Of a stretch of DNA of 64,000 nt, positions 9,886 to 19,857 are shown piece by piece. A program made the translations under genes and the position numbers. The notes under the pieces are model-generated. The model saw only the letters and a program-made list of their open reading frames with translations, ran no database searches and was not told where the DNA came from. Source of the stretch: Vibrio sp. JC009. GTDB lineage: Bacteria > Pseudomonadota > Gammaproteobacteria > Enterobacterales > Vibrionaceae. The stretch lies in contig NZ_CP092107.1 of the NCBI RefSeq assembly GCF_029016485.1, positions 1,674,001-1,738,000 of the forward strand, in the 5' to 3' direction. The stretch's first letter is position 1. Each line of letters opens with the position of its first letter.

Positions 9886-12069
9886 ATGACAGAGCCGTCT
9901 GTATTAAAACAAGTCGCTGAAATGGCCAGAATTTCAGATAATTATATCAGTGCGTGGGGAGACCCGGCGTACGTGGAAGATGCAACGATCCGTTATCTGC
10001 TTGGTTCACTAGGTTATGACACTTCCAGTGACGAAAAGCTGCTTAAATCCGCTCAGGAAAAACACCGCAAAACGGTTCTGGAACCCACTCTGGTTGTTAA
10101 AGACAGCGGGTTAGCTGTTGAAGTGGCACTGAATCTGGATGCTACTGCTCTCCCGGCTGAATTCAACTGGCGGCTGGTGACCGAGCAGGGCGAAAAATCC
10201 GAGGGGGCGGTGAGCGATCTGATTGTCAGAGATGAGCGCTCTGAAGGCGGCCCTCTGGTATTTGCACTGCCTGCACTTGAGTGGGGTTACCACAAGCTTG
10301 AGGTATCAGATAAAAAGCGTACCTATGCCACAGCACTAATTGTTGCTCCTCAATCCTGCTACAAGCAGGAGAGCATGAATAAGGGTAAGAAGCACTGGGG
10401 GCCAAGTGTTCAGCTATATACGCTGCGTACGGCAGACAACTGGGGTATCGGTGACTTTTCTGATCTGAAACAGCTTGTTTCTGAGACGGCATCCCGTGGG
10501 GCCGATTTTGTGGGCCTTAACCCGATTCATGCGCTTTTCCCTGCAAACCCTGAAGGGGCCAGTCCTTACAGTCCTTCTTCCCGGAGCTGGCTGAACATCC
10601 TTTACATTGACGTTAATTCAGTGGAAGAGCTTTCACAGTGTGCGGATGCGCAAAAGATAGTAGAAAGCGCAGAATTTCAGCAGCGTCTGAAAGCTGTGCG
10701 CAAGGATGATTGGGTCAATTATACCGAGGTCGCAGCACTGAAAATGGCAGTGCTTCCGCTGCTGTTTAATGAATTCAAGGTACGTCATCTTGATAAGCAA
10801 ACCCAGCGCGGCGCTGAGTTCCTCTCCTTTATTCAGGCTGGCGGAGAAAGCCTGAAGCATCAGGCGGTATTTGATGCCCTGCATGAAAAACTCTATCAGG
10901 AAGATTCTTCTGTCTGGGGCTGGCCGGTATTTCCTGAAAAATACCGTAAATATGAGAGCGCGGCAGTAAAAGAGTTTATCAGGGAAAACGAGCAGTTCAT
11001 TCAGTCCTACATGTATTTTCAGTGGATTGCAGATTGCCAGTTAAACGAGGCGCAAAAACTTGCTGAAGATGCGGGGATGTCAATCGGGCTGTACCGGGAT
11101 CTGGCTGTTGGTGTTACCGGATCTGGATCTGAGTCATGGGTTGACGACGGTAATCTGATACTTGACGCAAGCGTTGGTGCTCCGCCGGATATTTTTGGTC
11201 CTCTTGGTCAGAACTGGGGACTGCCACCACTAAACCCGCAGGTACTGCAGGCAACCGGCTATGACGCATTTGTAAAACTGATCCGCGCCAATATGAAGCA
11301 CTGTGGTGCGCTGCGTATAGACCATGTTCTTGGCCTGCTGCGACTTTGGTGGATTCCGCAGGATAAGGGAGCCAAAGATGGCGCTTATATCTATTATCCG
11401 GTTGATGACATGCTGGCGATTCTTGCACTTGAGTCCCATCGTCACCAGTGCTCAGTTATTGGTGAAGATCTGGGAACAGTGCCGGATGAAATTGTCGATA
11501 TTCTTGCAAATGCCGGCATCCATTCTTATAAGCTGTTCTTCCAGGAGATTGCCGAAGATGGTGGTTTTTACTCACCTGCGCACTATACCGAGCAGTCAAT
11601 GGCCGCGCTTTGTACCCACGATATGCCGACCCTGAGAGGATTCTGGCATTGCGATGATCTGAAAAGAGGCAGAGAGCTTGGCCTGTACCGTGATGAAGAG
11701 AAGCTGAAGGTACTGTTCGACAACCGGTTAGATTACAAGCAGGAGATCCTGAAGAGCCTGGCCTCGCACGGCTATCTGCCGGAGGGTGTCGGCCTTGATG
11801 CATCTCTGGTTCCGATGGACTCCTATCTGAGCGATGCACTGCATCTGCATCTTGCCGCCGGCTCTTCAAGCCTGCTCAGTATCCAGTTGGAAGACTGGCT
11901 GGAGATGGATATGCCGGTTAACATCCCGGGAACCGTGGATGAATACCCGAACTGGCGCCGTAAGCTTTCGGTGACTCTGGATGAGGTTTTTGCCAGAGAT
12001 CAGGTAAACCGGATAGCAGAAGAAATGACCCGGGTGAGAGCGAAAGCGTCGAATCAGAATGCTTCCTGA
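9886..12069 (+). CDS. malQ: 4-alpha-glucanotransferase (amylomaltase)
   Basis: A 727-residue GH77 enzyme that transfers maltodextrin segments between acceptors, releasing glucose. It has the long N-terminal extension of the proteobacterial MalQ type. Catalytic-core motifs include GLYRDLAVG, the RIDHVLGLLRLWWIP loop with the nucleophile aspartate, and a GEDLGTVP acid/base region. The ATG is preceded by GGAGAG at a good distance. It lies downstream of malT. malP, the usual partner, is not adjacent, which differs from the malPQ operon of enterobacteria. It converges on pflB with a shared terminator. Confidence 0.96.
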   Translation: MTEPSVLKQVAEMARISDNYISAWGDPAYVEDATIRYLLGSLGYDTSSDEKLLKSAQEKHRKTVLEPTLVVKDSGLAVEVALNLDATALPAEFNWRLVTEQGEKSEGAVSDLIVRDERSEGGPLVFALPALEWGYHKLEVSDKKRTYATALIVAPQSCYKQESMNKGKKHWGPSVQLYTLRTADNWGIGDFSDLKQLVSETASRGADFVGLNPIHALFPANPEGASPYSPSSRSWLNILYIDVNSVEELSQCADAQKIVESAEFQQRLKAVRKDDWVNYTEVAALKMAVLPLLFNEFKVRHLDKQTQRGAEFLSFIQAGGESLKHQAVFDALHEKLYQEDSSVWGWPVFPEKYRKYESAAVKEFIRENEQFIQSYMYFQWIADCQLNEAQKLAEDAGMSIGLYRDLAVGVTGSGSESWVDDGNLILDASVGAPPDIFGPLGQNWGLPPLNPQVLQATGYDAFVKLIRANMKHCGALRIDHVLGLLRLWWIPQDKGAKDGAYIYYPVDDMLAILALESHRHQCSVIGEDLGTVPDEIVDILANAGIHSYKLFFQEIAEDGGFYSPAHYTEQSMAALCTHDMPTLRGFWHCDDLKRGRELGLYRDEEKLKVLFDNRLDYKQEILKSLASHGYLPEGVGLDASLVPMDSYLSDALHLHLAAGSSSLLSIQLEDWLEMDMPVNIPGTVDEYPNWRRKLSVTLDEVFARDQVNRIAEEMTRVRAKASNQNAS

Positions 12070-12124
12070 CGCATAGTTACCGTTACCCAGTCACTATTGC
12101 AGGACAAAAATTGCAGGACAAAAA

Positions 12125-12150
12125 AAGGCCACTCAAAAGCGAGTGGCCTT
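12125..12150. terminator. Bidirectional terminator between malQ and pflB
   Basis: A stem AAGGCCACTC/GAGTGGCCTT is flanked by an A run on the left and T-rich sequence on the right. It can serve both converging genes. A tandem GCAGGACAAAAA repeat lies just upstream (about 12098-12122). Confidence 0.8.
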
Positions 12151-12161
12151 GTTCTTTATGG

Positions 12162-14459
12162 TTACATCTTTTCCGTAAAGGTACGGGTAATCACATCCTG
12201 CTGCTGCTCTTTAGTCAGCGAGTTAAAGCGTACTGCGTATCCGCTTACACGGATAGTCAGTTGAGGGTATTTCTCAGGGTGTTCTACCGCATCAAGCAGC
12301 ATTTCGCGGTTTAGCACATTAACATTCAGATGCTGGCCGCCTTCAATCACAATGCCATTGTCGCTGTTTTCATGGTGGAAATAACCATCCATCAGTGCGG
12401 CAAGGTTCTGCTTCTGGCTGTTGTCATCTTTACCTAACGCTCCCGGTACGATAGAGAAGGTATAAGAGATACCGTCTTTGGCGTAGGAGAATGGCAGTTT
12501 AGATACTGAAGTCAGGGAAGCCACCGCGCCGTTCTGATCACGGCCGTGCATAGGGTTTGCACCCGGACCAAATGGCATACCTGCTTTACGGCCGTCAGGT
12601 GTATTACCGGTTTTCTTACCGTACACAACATTGGAGGTAATCGTCAGAATAGATTGCGTTGGCGTTGCTTCGCGGTAGGTGTGCTTCTTCTGAATTTTCT
12701 TCATAAAGCGTTCCACAAGATCGCAGGCAATCTCATCCACACGCGGATCGTTGTTACCGAATGTAGGGTATTCACCTTCGATATCGAAGTCGATTGCAAT
12801 ACCGTCTTCATCGCGTACCGGAGTTACTTTCGCGTACTTGATAGCCGCAAGGGAATCGGCAACCACAGAAAGTCCGGCAATGCCACAAGCCATAGTACGG
12901 AACACATCTTTGTCCATCAGTGCCATCAGAGAGGCTTCATAGCTGTAACGGTCATGTGAGTAGTGGATGATATTCAGAGCGGTGACATACTGAGTTGCCA
13001 GCCAGTCCAGCATCTCATCAAACTGAGGCATAACACGGTTATAGTCCAGTACTTGGTCAGTGATTTTTGCGCTCTCAGGAGCAACCTGAACCTTAGACTT
13101 CTCGTCAATACCACCGTTAATGGTATAAAGCAGCGCTTTTGCCAGGTTGGCACGTGCACCAAAGAATTGCATATGTTTACCAACAATCTGCGGGCTAACA
13201 CAGCAGGCGATAGCGTAGTCGTCGTTGTCAAAATCAGGGCGCATCAGATCATCATTTTCATACTGCAATGATGAGGTATCGATGGACACTTTTGCGGCAT
13301 AACGCTTGAATGGCTCAGGTAATTGCTCAGACCAAAGCACGGTCATATTAGGCTCAGGAGCCGGGCCCATGTTGTACAGGGTGTGCAGGTAACGGAAGGT
13401 GGTTTTGGTTACCAGAGTACGGCCGTCAACGCCCATACCAGCCATCGCTTCTGTTGCCCAGATAGGGTCGCCGGAGAAGAGTGAATCGTATTCAGGAGTA
13501 CGCAGGAATCTCACCATACGCAGCTTCATAATAAAGTGATCAACCAGTTCCTGAGCCTGAGATTCAGTGATAGCGCCGGTTGCCAGATCACGTTCAATAT
13601 AAACGTCCAGGAAGGTGGAAGTACGTCCAAGAGACATAGCCGCACCATTCTGAGACTTAACCGCAGCCAGATAACCGAAGTAGGTGAACTGAATGGCCTC
13701 CTGAGCTCTCTTTGCCGGAGCGGACATATCAATGCCGTACTTAAGGCCCATTTCACGGATATCTTTCAGTGCCTGAATCTGGTCAGCCAACTCTTCACGA
13801 AGACGCAGTGTTTTTTCCAGTTTTTCACCTTGCTCCAGGAAAGACTGAGTGGACTTGAACTGCTCCTGCTTATCGGCAATTAGGAAGTCGATACCATAAA
13901 GCGCAAGGCGGCGGTAGTCACCGATAATACGGCCGCGACCATAAGCATCCGGCAGGCCGGTGATAATGCCGGACTTGCGGCATGCAAGAATGTCTTTTGT
14001 GTAAAGATCAAAACAGGCTTTGTTATGTGTCTTACGGTACTCAGTAAAGGTTTTTTCAACCTGAGCGTCCAGTTCACGGCCGTATACTTCGCATGAGTTT
14101 TTCACCATGCGGATACCGCCGTTGGCAATAATGGCACGTTTTAGTGGCTTATCCGTTTGCAGGCCGACGATGGTCTCTAACTCTTTGTTAATGTATCCCG
14201 CATCGTGAGAAATGATGGTTGAAGGCAGATCCGTATCAAAGTCCAGAGGGGCATGAGAACGGCTCTCTTCTTTAATGCCTTCAAGTACTGTATTCCATAA
14301 GGTAGTTGTCGATTCTGTTGCTTCAGAAAGGAACGACTCGTCGCCCTCATAGGGCGTATAGTTGGCTTGAATAAACTCTCGGGTGTTAACCTCATTTTGC
14401 CAGTTTCCACCTTTGAAACCTTTCCAGGCTTCAAACATTTCAGTTGTTGGAATTGTCAT
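12162..14459 (-). CDS. pflB: Formate C-acetyltransferase (pyruvate formate-lyase)
   Basis: A 765-residue glycyl-radical enzyme that converts pyruvate and CoA to acetyl-CoA and formate under anaerobic conditions. The adjacent catalytic cysteines are in ACCVSP, and the radical glycine is in [10 protein letters not shown] near the C-terminus. The protein is nearly collinear with E. coli PflB. Compared with that enzyme I see a short insertion before the EGGQHLNVN motif. The start ATG 14459 gives the usual N-terminus. Neither focA nor pflA is adjacent, so this copy is transcribed alone, and activation would need a PflA encoded elsewhere. I saw no convincing FNR box in the 200 bases upstream. Confidence 0.96.
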   Translation of the reverse strand: MTIPTTEMFEAWKGFKGGNWQNEVNTREFIQANYTPYEGDESFLSEATESTTTLWNTVLEGIKEESRSHAPLDFDTDLPSTIISHDAGYINKELETIVGLQTDKPLKRAIIANGGIRMVKNSCEVYGRELDAQVEKTFTEYRKTHNKACFDLYTKDILACRKSGIITGLPDAYGRGRIIGDYRRLALYGIDFLIADKQEQFKSTQSFLEQGEKLEKTLRLREELADQIQALKDIREMGLKYGIDMSAPAKRAQEAIQFTYFGYLAAVKSQNGAAMSLGRTSTFLDVYIERDLATGAITESQAQELVDHFIMKLRMVRFLRTPEYDSLFSGDPIWATEAMAGMGVDGRTLVTKTTFRYLHTLYNMGPAPEPNMTVLWSEQLPEPFKRYAAKVSIDTSSLQYENDDLMRPDFDNDDYAIACCVSPQIVGKHMQFFGARANLAKALLYTINGGIDEKSKVQVAPESAKITDQVLDYNRVMPQFDEMLDWLATQYVTALNIIHYSHDRYSYEASLMALMDKDVFRTMACGIAGLSVVADSLAAIKYAKVTPVRDEDGIAIDFDIEGEYPTFGNNDPRVDEIACDLVERFMKKIQKKHTYREATPTQSILTITSNVVYGKKTGNTPDGRKAGMPFGPGANPMHGRDQNGAVASLTSVSKLPFSYAKDGISYTFSIVPGALGKDDNSQKQNLAALMDGYFHHENSDNGIVIEGGQHLNVNVLNREMLLDAVEHPEKYPQLTIRVSGYAVRFNSLTKEQQQDVITRTFTEKM

Positions 14460-14660
14460 TCTTTTTACCTCACAAACGTGTTGTTTTCTATAAATATGGC
14501 AGCTCCGTTATGGAGCTTTGCTCTGTATATTTATCTACGGAGCTGAATATATTGCATACAGCATTATGAGTAAAATGAATGTTTTGCAAAATAAATATGC
14601 GTGATGTGCATTTTTATTTATGTGGGAATAAGCGGTCTTTTTTAATTCCTGTAAAGAATA

Positions 14661-14697
14661 AAAACCCCTTATTAGCGCCTCGCTAATAAGGGGTTTT
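14661..14697 (-). terminator. Terminator of the cytochrome/flavoprotein operon
   Basis: A perfect 17-bp stem (AAAACCCCTTATTAGCG and its complement) with a 3-base loop lies 24 bases beyond the stop of the minus-strand cytochrome gene. On that strand the stem ends in TTTT. Confidence 0.85.
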
Positions 14698-14721
14698 AGC
14701 TTAAGTGGTTATTTAAGAAAA

Positions 14722-16395
14722 TTAAGATTTCGCTTTAAATAACCGTCCGGTCAGCATGCTCTTAAAGTGTTCTGCCGGAGTCACACCTGTAGTACACAGG
14801 TAAACGTGAACGGCGATAAACAGCAGCATCACATGTGCCATGCCAACGTGCACCATCACTGTTAAGGTTTTAGCGTCAAAACCGAAGATTTCTGCCGGAA
14901 GCAGCTCGCTAAAGAACAGCCCGATACCCGATAGAATCAACAGCGGGAATGCACCGAATACAATCGACAGATACCCCATCTGCTGTAGCGGGTTCAGTCG
15001 CTTCTTCGGATCGTGTCCGGCAGGGTTTTCTTCCCCTTTATGGATCCCTTTGAGGTAGTAGGCTCCCTGCTTGATTGCATCACCAATAAAGTTTTTGCGC
15101 GGGATGTACTGTTTGATCTGTCCGGAGACCAGAAGATATAGCAGATACAGCATCCAGAACACAATCAGTGCGCCACCCAGAATGTTGTGCATATACTGAG
15201 AGAGCTCAAAAGCAATCAGCGAGAAGTGCATGGATAGCCCGGTCAGAAGCAGGGTCACAAACACGATTACATTGGTGTTGTGCCATAGCCTGATGCCCGC
15301 CGGGAACATAACAGTCTCTGTCTTGACCAGTTCAATTTTCTCTTTTTCACCCAGCTTTCTCATGCGCAGATGCAGACCCAGCAGTGCAATGATTGCGATC
15401 AGTGCGATACCAAGCAGCGAATCCATCCAGCCGATAGGGGTTGCACCGATCAGGTAGCGGCCATCAAGCAGTTTCTGGTTGATAAAACCGTTTGGCGAAT
15501 CTGCCTTTTCTGAGCGCTGCGCGATGGATTGCGCATTTTTCTTAATCAGTTCACTGTCATCGAAAATGCCTTTATCCAGCATTGAGAAAGCCTTGGTTTC
15601 ATTGCTGTATTTGTACAGCGTTGAAGTCAGGGCTGTGTCTTCACTGTGACAAAGTTGACAGTCTGAAACGGCATCTTCTGCCGGGGTGATGGTATGGATC
15701 TGAGTTCCTTCACCTGCACTGTGACAGTCAACACAGCGAACGGCAGCAAAGTGCTTGTTCTTCTCAGGCAGGAACCAGTGGCCCATGTCCTGATCCAGCA
15801 GCTTTTTATCCGTCAGCTTTTCATAACCTCGCAGGTCATTGTGACAGGCAAAGCAGGCTTCGTTTGAGTCATGAATACTGGCTGTTATATCCTCCGCTCT
15901 TTCAGGAAATTTAAACGTATGAGCGTTATGACAGGCTTCACACTCAAACTCATTACCGAATTTTTCAACAATGGTTTTTGTGTGATGACTGGACTCAATC
16001 TGCTTATCAATTTCGCTAAAGACTTCGCCGTGGCAACTGTCACAGCTCCGGCTTGCCGTATCATTCTCAAACCGGTGAGGGGCTGTTTCAAATGCGGCGT
16101 CGTCGGCTCCCTGGTGGCAGCTCTCACAACTTTGTCCCTGGTGAACAGAGTCGTTGTAATGGAGTGTATCTACATGAAGATCCAGACTCCGGCCATGTTC
16201 TGTTTTCCATTCGCTATTGATACTGTCACTACCGTGGCAGGAAAGGCATGACTCATTGTCTGTTTTAGCATGAGCTCTTAATTCTCGGGCTTTTTCCTTG
16301 AAGCCATCTGACTCCGGAGTACCGGCCTGAGTATTAAAAGCCGTCAGCAGAACAAACACCACCACGCCAAATGTTTTACTTATTAATTTGAACAT
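14722..16395 (-). CDS. Heptaheme cytochrome c fused to cytochrome b561-type membrane domain
   Basis: A 557-residue protein with a cleavable signal peptide (ending near TQA, about residue 24). Seven CxxCH heme-c motifs lie between residues 50 and 250 (CLSCH, CESCH, CDSCH, CEACH, CFACH, CVDCH, CQLCH). The C-terminal half (about 320-550) has at least five hydrophobic helices. Histidines in LWHNT, QYMHN and HVGMAHV fit b-heme ligands, as in formate-dehydrogenase gamma/b561 proteins. The likely role is to oxidise quinol in the membrane and pass electrons to the periplasmic tetraheme cytochrome encoded next. It is the last gene of a three-gene minus-strand operon. No molybdoenzyme or formate dehydrogenase lies nearby. 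Confidence 0.88.
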   Translation of the reverse strand: MFKLISKTFGVVVFVLLTAFNTQAGTPESDGFKEKARELRAHAKTDNESCLSCHGSDSINSEWKTEHGRSLDLHVDTLHYNDSVHQGQSCESCHQGADDAAFETAPHRFENDTASRSCDSCHGEVFSEIDKQIESSHHTKTIVEKFGNEFECEACHNAHTFKFPERAEDITASIHDSNEACFACHNDLRGYEKLTDKKLLDQDMGHWFLPEKNKHFAAVRCVDCHSAGEGTQIHTITPAEDAVSDCQLCHSEDTALTSTLYKYSNETKAFSMLDKGIFDDSELIKKNAQSIAQRSEKADSPNGFINQKLLDGRYLIGATPIGWMDSLLGIALIAIIALLGLHLRMRKLGEKEKIELVKTETVMFPAGIRLWHNTNVIVFVTLLLTGLSMHFSLIAFELSQYMHNILGGALIVFWMLYLLYLLVSGQIKQYIPRKNFIGDAIKQGAYYLKGIHKGEENPAGHDPKKRLNPLQQMGYLSIVFGAFPLLILSGIGLFFSELLPAEIFGFDAKTLTVMVHVGMAHVMLLFIAVHVYLCTTGVTPAEHFKSMLTGRLFKAKS

Positions 16396-16413
16396 TGGTT
16401 ACCTCAGATGCGG

Positions 16414-16866
16414 TTATGGTGTTTTAAAGCCAAACTGGTGACAGTCACTACAAACAGATTTTGATTTGCCGTGTTCAATATGGCATGAATCACATGGCAG
16501 CTCAGTTTCCCAGTGCGGAGAGTTGTGCGGGTTAGGCTCCATCTCCTGAGTCAGTTTTGCCACATCTTCCGGGCTACCATGGCAGTTAGCACAGTTTGAG
16601 GTATCAGCAGGTGTTACCGGCTCGCTTGAACCATGACAAAGCGCGCAGCTTTTGCCGTTCTGATGAACCTTTTTGTGATAACCCTTTACCGGTACCTTGC
16701 CGTATATCTGGTCATCCAGAAAATCAAGAAGGCTCTGATGTGCTGCATTTTCTTCCAGCGCTTTGTCCGCTGTGGTTTGTGTGCTTTCTGCATAAGCGTT
16801 CGATGCCAGACCTAAAATCAGAGCGAATGCAAAAAGCGGCTTTAAGAATTGATTTATGTATTTCAT
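16414..16866 (-). CDS. Periplasmic tetraheme cytochrome c
   Basis: A 150-residue exported protein. The signal peptide is MKYINQFLKPLFAFALILGL and ends near NAYA. The mature part carries four CxxCH motifs (CALCH, CANCH, CDSCH, CSDCH), like the heme domain of Shewanella fumarate reductase Fcc3. I chose ATG 16866 because a proper signal peptide starts there and GGGAA lies upstream. An earlier ATG at 16929 lies inside the flavoprotein gene. Here the heme domain and flavin domain are separate polypeptides, as in two-subunit methacrylate-type reductases. It most likely shuttles electrons from the membrane cytochrome to the flavoprotein. Confidence 0.9.
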   Translation of the reverse strand: MKYINQFLKPLFAFALILGLASNAYAESTQTTADKALEENAAHQSLLDFLDDQIYGKVPVKGYHKKVHQNGKSCALCHGSSEPVTPADTSNCANCHGSPEDVAKLTQEMEPNPHNSPHWETELPCDSCHIEHGKSKSVCSDCHQFGFKTP

Positions 16867-16891
16867 TATTCGTATTCCCAACAGAAGAAAG

Positions 16892-18433
16892 TTAAACCGG
16901 CTTATTAGCAGCAACGCTGTTTCCGGCAATACGTCCCATAACTAATCCGTCCGTTATTGCACAACTGCCAAGACGGCTGGCACCGTGTGGACCACCGGTT
17001 ACTTCACCGGCGGCATAAAGCCCTGGAATAGGTTCAAAGGTTGCAGAGTGCAGAACCTGAGTTGTCACATCGATTTGTACTCCACCCATAGTGTGGTGCA
17101 CCTTCGGCCAGGCTCTGACGCCATAGAAAGGTGGCTTAACAATTGGTGTTGCTGTTGAGATTGGTTTACCGAATTCCAAGTCATCGTTGTTCTGAACGTA
17201 TTCGTTATAGTCACTGACTGATTTAAGAAGTCTCTCTTGTGGAACCCGGTAGAATTTGGCCAGTTCTTCTAAGGTGTCGAATTCGTTAATCACCTTGTAT
17301 TTCAGGCCTCGGTCAAGGGTAGGGCAGGCCTTTGCACCGACACTGTCAACAAGGATAATCGGGTAATCCGGTTCGCCGCTATTTCCGGCGCTTTTGATAA
17401 TTGCGGTTGCGCGAGTCTTACGGTCAGCAAGTTCGTTTACAAAGCGTTCACCGGTTGCGCGTCCGACCATGATGCCGTAGCGGAAACCAGACTGGATATT
17501 GAACATGGATGCTACGCCAAATCCGCCTTCATCAGGCGATGCCCATGGGCCAAGCTGAATTTGTCCCATTTGTACCGGTACTGCGCCGATCCGGAATGCT
17601 GCGCGCATCGCTTCACCGGTTGCACCAAGCTGGTTGGTACTGTCAATATCACCATGCAGGCGAGGGTCTTGAGCAGAGCGGAAATCTTTGTCCCGGCTAA
17701 AGCCACCAGAGGCAAGTACTACGCCATGTCTCGCTTTAAAGTGCTTAACAATGCCGGTTTCTTCATCAGGGAAACGATAGCCGTCTTTAACCTGAACACC
17801 GATTACGCGTTTATCATCATTGGTAACAAAATTCAGCATTTTGCATCCGGTGCGGATGATTACACCCTCTTTACGTGCTGTGCGCACAAGAGGGCGGACG
17901 ATACCGGAGCCCGAGGCGTTATGAGTCAGATAGGTTCTGGCTACGGAATGGCCACCCAGCCAGGAAAGCTTGGGTTTAAATTTTGCTCCACAATCAATCA
18001 CAAAATCATAGGCATCACGCGAACCCTCTGCGATTGCCCGGGTCAGTTCGGCATGATTGATCCCGCGGCCCGCTTTCATCATATCTGCAATCATCAGCTC
18101 AACGCTGTCTTCAACGCCTTCTTCTTTTTGCAGTTCACTGCCTGCAACAGCAAAGAGACCGCCATTAATGGTTGAGTTGCCGCCGGGAACACGCATTTTC
18201 TCGATGATCATTACATCAAGCCCCTTGCGTCTGGCTTCAATGGCCGCAGACAGTGCAGCAAAGCCACTGCCTATGACCAGCACATCGAATGTTTTGTCCC
18301 AGTTGAAATTATTATCCAGCGAACCCGCCTGAACGCTGTTGCTGAATACCATAGTGGTCACTGCCGCTGCAGCGGTTCCCGTCAGTAGCTTTCGCCGGGA
18401 TAGATCTGTAGGAGAGTTATTATCTTGACTCAT
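16892..18433 (-). CDS. Tat-exported FAD-dependent reductase of the fumarate/urocanate/acrylate reductase family
   Basis: A 513-residue flavoprotein. A twin-arginine signal (SRRKLLTG) and hydrophobic stretch end near VQAG. The FAD-binding motif GSGFAALSAAIEARRKG follows. The C-terminal active-site elements of the fumarate-reductase family are present: GERFVNELADRKTRA with the putative proton-donor arginine, HTMGGVQID, and GASRLGSCAITD. There are no heme motifs, so electrons must come from the tetraheme protein. ATG 18433 is preferred over 18448 because GGAAG lies 7 bases before it. The substrate (fumarate, urocanate, acrylate, methacrylate or another enoate) cannot be decided from sequence. 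Confidence 0.88.
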   Translation of the reverse strand: MSQDNNSPTDLSRRKLLTGTAAAAVTTMVFSNSVQAGSLDNNFNWDKTFDVLVIGSGFAALSAAIEARRKGLDVMIIEKMRVPGGNSTINGGLFAVAGSELQKEEGVEDSVELMIADMMKAGRGINHAELTRAIAEGSRDAYDFVIDCGAKFKPKLSWLGGHSVARTYLTHNASGSGIVRPLVRTARKEGVIIRTGCKMLNFVTNDDKRVIGVQVKDGYRFPDEETGIVKHFKARHGVVLASGGFSRDKDFRSAQDPRLHGDIDSTNQLGATGEAMRAAFRIGAVPVQMGQIQLGPWASPDEGGFGVASMFNIQSGFRYGIMVGRATGERFVNELADRKTRATAIIKSAGNSGEPDYPIILVDSVGAKACPTLDRGLKYKVINEFDTLEELAKFYRVPQERLLKSVSDYNEYVQNNDDLEFGKPISTATPIVKPPFYGVRAWPKVHHTMGGVQIDVTTQVLHSATFEPIPGLYAAGEVTGGPHGASRLGSCAITDGLVMGRIAGNSVAANKPV

Positions 18434-18576
18434 TATCAGTGCTTCCATTTATTGCAAAAAAAATAAAATTAAGAAGCATCATGAGATGACAAGCATACCC
18501 GGTTTAATAACAGAGATACCCGAAGATATCTCATGACACTTCATTGTACGAAAACAAGGATCTGGTCGCCAAATGA

Positions 18577-18748
18577 CGCCAAGTTTCCGTTATTTGTTAT
18601 AAACGTGTCGACAAAGTAGGTTAATTAACCCTGATAGCTATGAGGGTATAATACGCTTGGCTACCTCTTTATGGCTAATGACCATTTTACATTTCGAACA
18701 TGCGCAAAACGCATAAATGATCAAAGTCACATTCCAGAGTTGCATGAG
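18577..18748 (-). promoter_or_regulatory. Promoter region of the flavoprotein operon, copy A of a duplicated leader
   Basis: This stretch is homologous to 19684-19857 upstream of the regulator gene. Shared blocks include GCCAAGTT, GTTAAKTAACC (approximate), GGTTATAATACGC-like sequence and TATGGCTAATGACC. It contains an inverted repeat ACCCTGATAGCTATGAGGGT at 18628-18647, a plausible dimer operator. The initiator region just before the ATG (TTCCATTT, TGCAAAAA) is also shared. Copy A has about 90 extra bases (roughly 18470-18565) between those two blocks. No gene is seen in 18434-18777. Confidence 0.7.
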
Positions 18749-18777
18749 TGATTGTCGGCTCAAGGCGGCTCTTCTTA

Positions 18778-19635
18778 TTACGCTGCATGGCTTTGAAAGA
18801 AGGTGGCCTGAGAAGAAAACTGCACCAGATGACTTAAATACGCCTGAAACAGCTCACCAAGTGAAGACACAGCAAATTTGTTGTAAATGCTTTTTCTGTG
18901 AACTTTTACGGTTGCAACCGATATTTCCAGCACATTGGCGATAGCCTTATTGTCGGAGCCTTGTATGATTAAAGCGGTGATTTCCTGCTCTCTGCCGGTG
19001 AGGATATCGGCTCCAAAGTTAACTAAAGCCTGATGCATTACTTGTTCAAGGTTGTTGTCTGCTCCGGCGGACGCGGTCCATACCCGTGGCCACAAGTCAT
19101 GGCATAGCTTTTTGGTATGAGTGAAGTGACGGTACAAATGGCGTTTTTCTTCCAGTGAGAAAAGTTTACTCACTCCGTTTCGCCGGATGAAAATGATAGC
19201 CTGACGACTTTTATCCAGCGGTATATTTATCGCCAGTTCGTCTCTGCGTCCCATATTAATCTGAAAGCGCTGACGGTAATCATTAAGCTCCGCCCGGTTG
19301 GTGATGACATCCTCAACACTATATATTCCCTCTAATTTTCGCTCGGAAAACGCAGAATAAAACGGATCATAAACGTAGGAGCTGGCAACAAGGCTCTGCA
19401 TCGACGGGTTGTGCTGTGTTTCCTGTGTACTGAAAAGACAGACTGGAAGGCTCCCGCTCTGACAGCCAAGAATGATAAGAGAGTCGAAACTGACTACCTT
19501 ACTCAGGTATTCCATCAGACTCGCTGATAATGATTGAATGCTGGACTTTCCGCTGGAAGCTCCCCCTTTTTCAAAGGGCGTCACATTAGGATTATTGGGG
19601 CGGAATAGGCTTTCAGGGTAGTTGTTCTGACTCAT
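18778..19635 (-). CDS. LuxR-family transcriptional regulator of the flavoprotein operon (inferred)
   Basis: A 285-residue regulator. The C-terminal 60 residues are a LuxR-type helix-turn-helix (LTGREQEITALIIQGSDNKA, then SVATVKVHRKSIYNKF). The N-terminal 200 residues are not a recognised receiver or autoinducer domain. I chose the ATG at 19635 because the region before it duplicates the leader of the flavoprotein gene, including GGAA before the start and the MSQ(D/N)N opening. An upstream in-frame ATG at 19722 lies in that leader. The gene sits directly upstream of the reductase operon in the same direction. The shared promoter sequence suggests autoregulation and co-regulation. Confidence 0.85.
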   Translation of the reverse strand: MSQNNYPESLFRPNNPNVTPFEKGGASSGKSSIQSLSASLMEYLSKVVSFDSLIILGCQSGSLPVCLFSTQETQHNPSMQSLVASSYVYDPFYSAFSERKLEGIYSVEDVITNRAELNDYRQRFQINMGRRDELAINIPLDKSRQAIIFIRRNGVSKLFSLEEKRHLYRHFTHTKKLCHDLWPRVWTASAGADNNLEQVMHQALVNFGADILTGREQEITALIIQGSDNKAIANVLEISVATVKVHRKSIYNKFAVSSLGELFQAYLSHLVQFSSQATFFQSHAA

Positions 19636-19683
19636 CATAAGTGTTTCCATTTCATGCAAAAAGCAAGAAACCTGGCGGAGTAT

Positions 19684-19857
19684 GGTGCCAAGTTCCTTTA
19701 TCTTGTTAAAAAATGTTTGCAAGTTACGTTAAGTAACCATGATGGCCATGGGGTTATAATACGCACGCCTACCCCATAATGGCTAATGACCTTTTTTCAT
19801 TTTATACATGCACTATGCGCATAGATGATATGAGCCCGCATTCTCTCTATGCATGAG
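19684..19857 (-). promoter_or_regulatory. Promoter region of the LuxR regulator, copy B of the duplicated leader
   Basis: This is homologous to 18577-18748. The inverted repeat here is AACCATGATGGCCATGGGGTT at 19735-19755 (20 of its bases lie in 19735-19754), in the same place relative to the shared TATAATACGC. The two centres differ (ATAGCTAT versus ATGGCCAT), but each remains palindromic, which argues for a functional binding site. Confidence 0.7.

Noticed and set aside
14460..14640. FNR box upstream of pflB
   Set aside because: No TTGAT-N4-ATCAA-like sequence was found in the gap, although anaerobic control would be expected.
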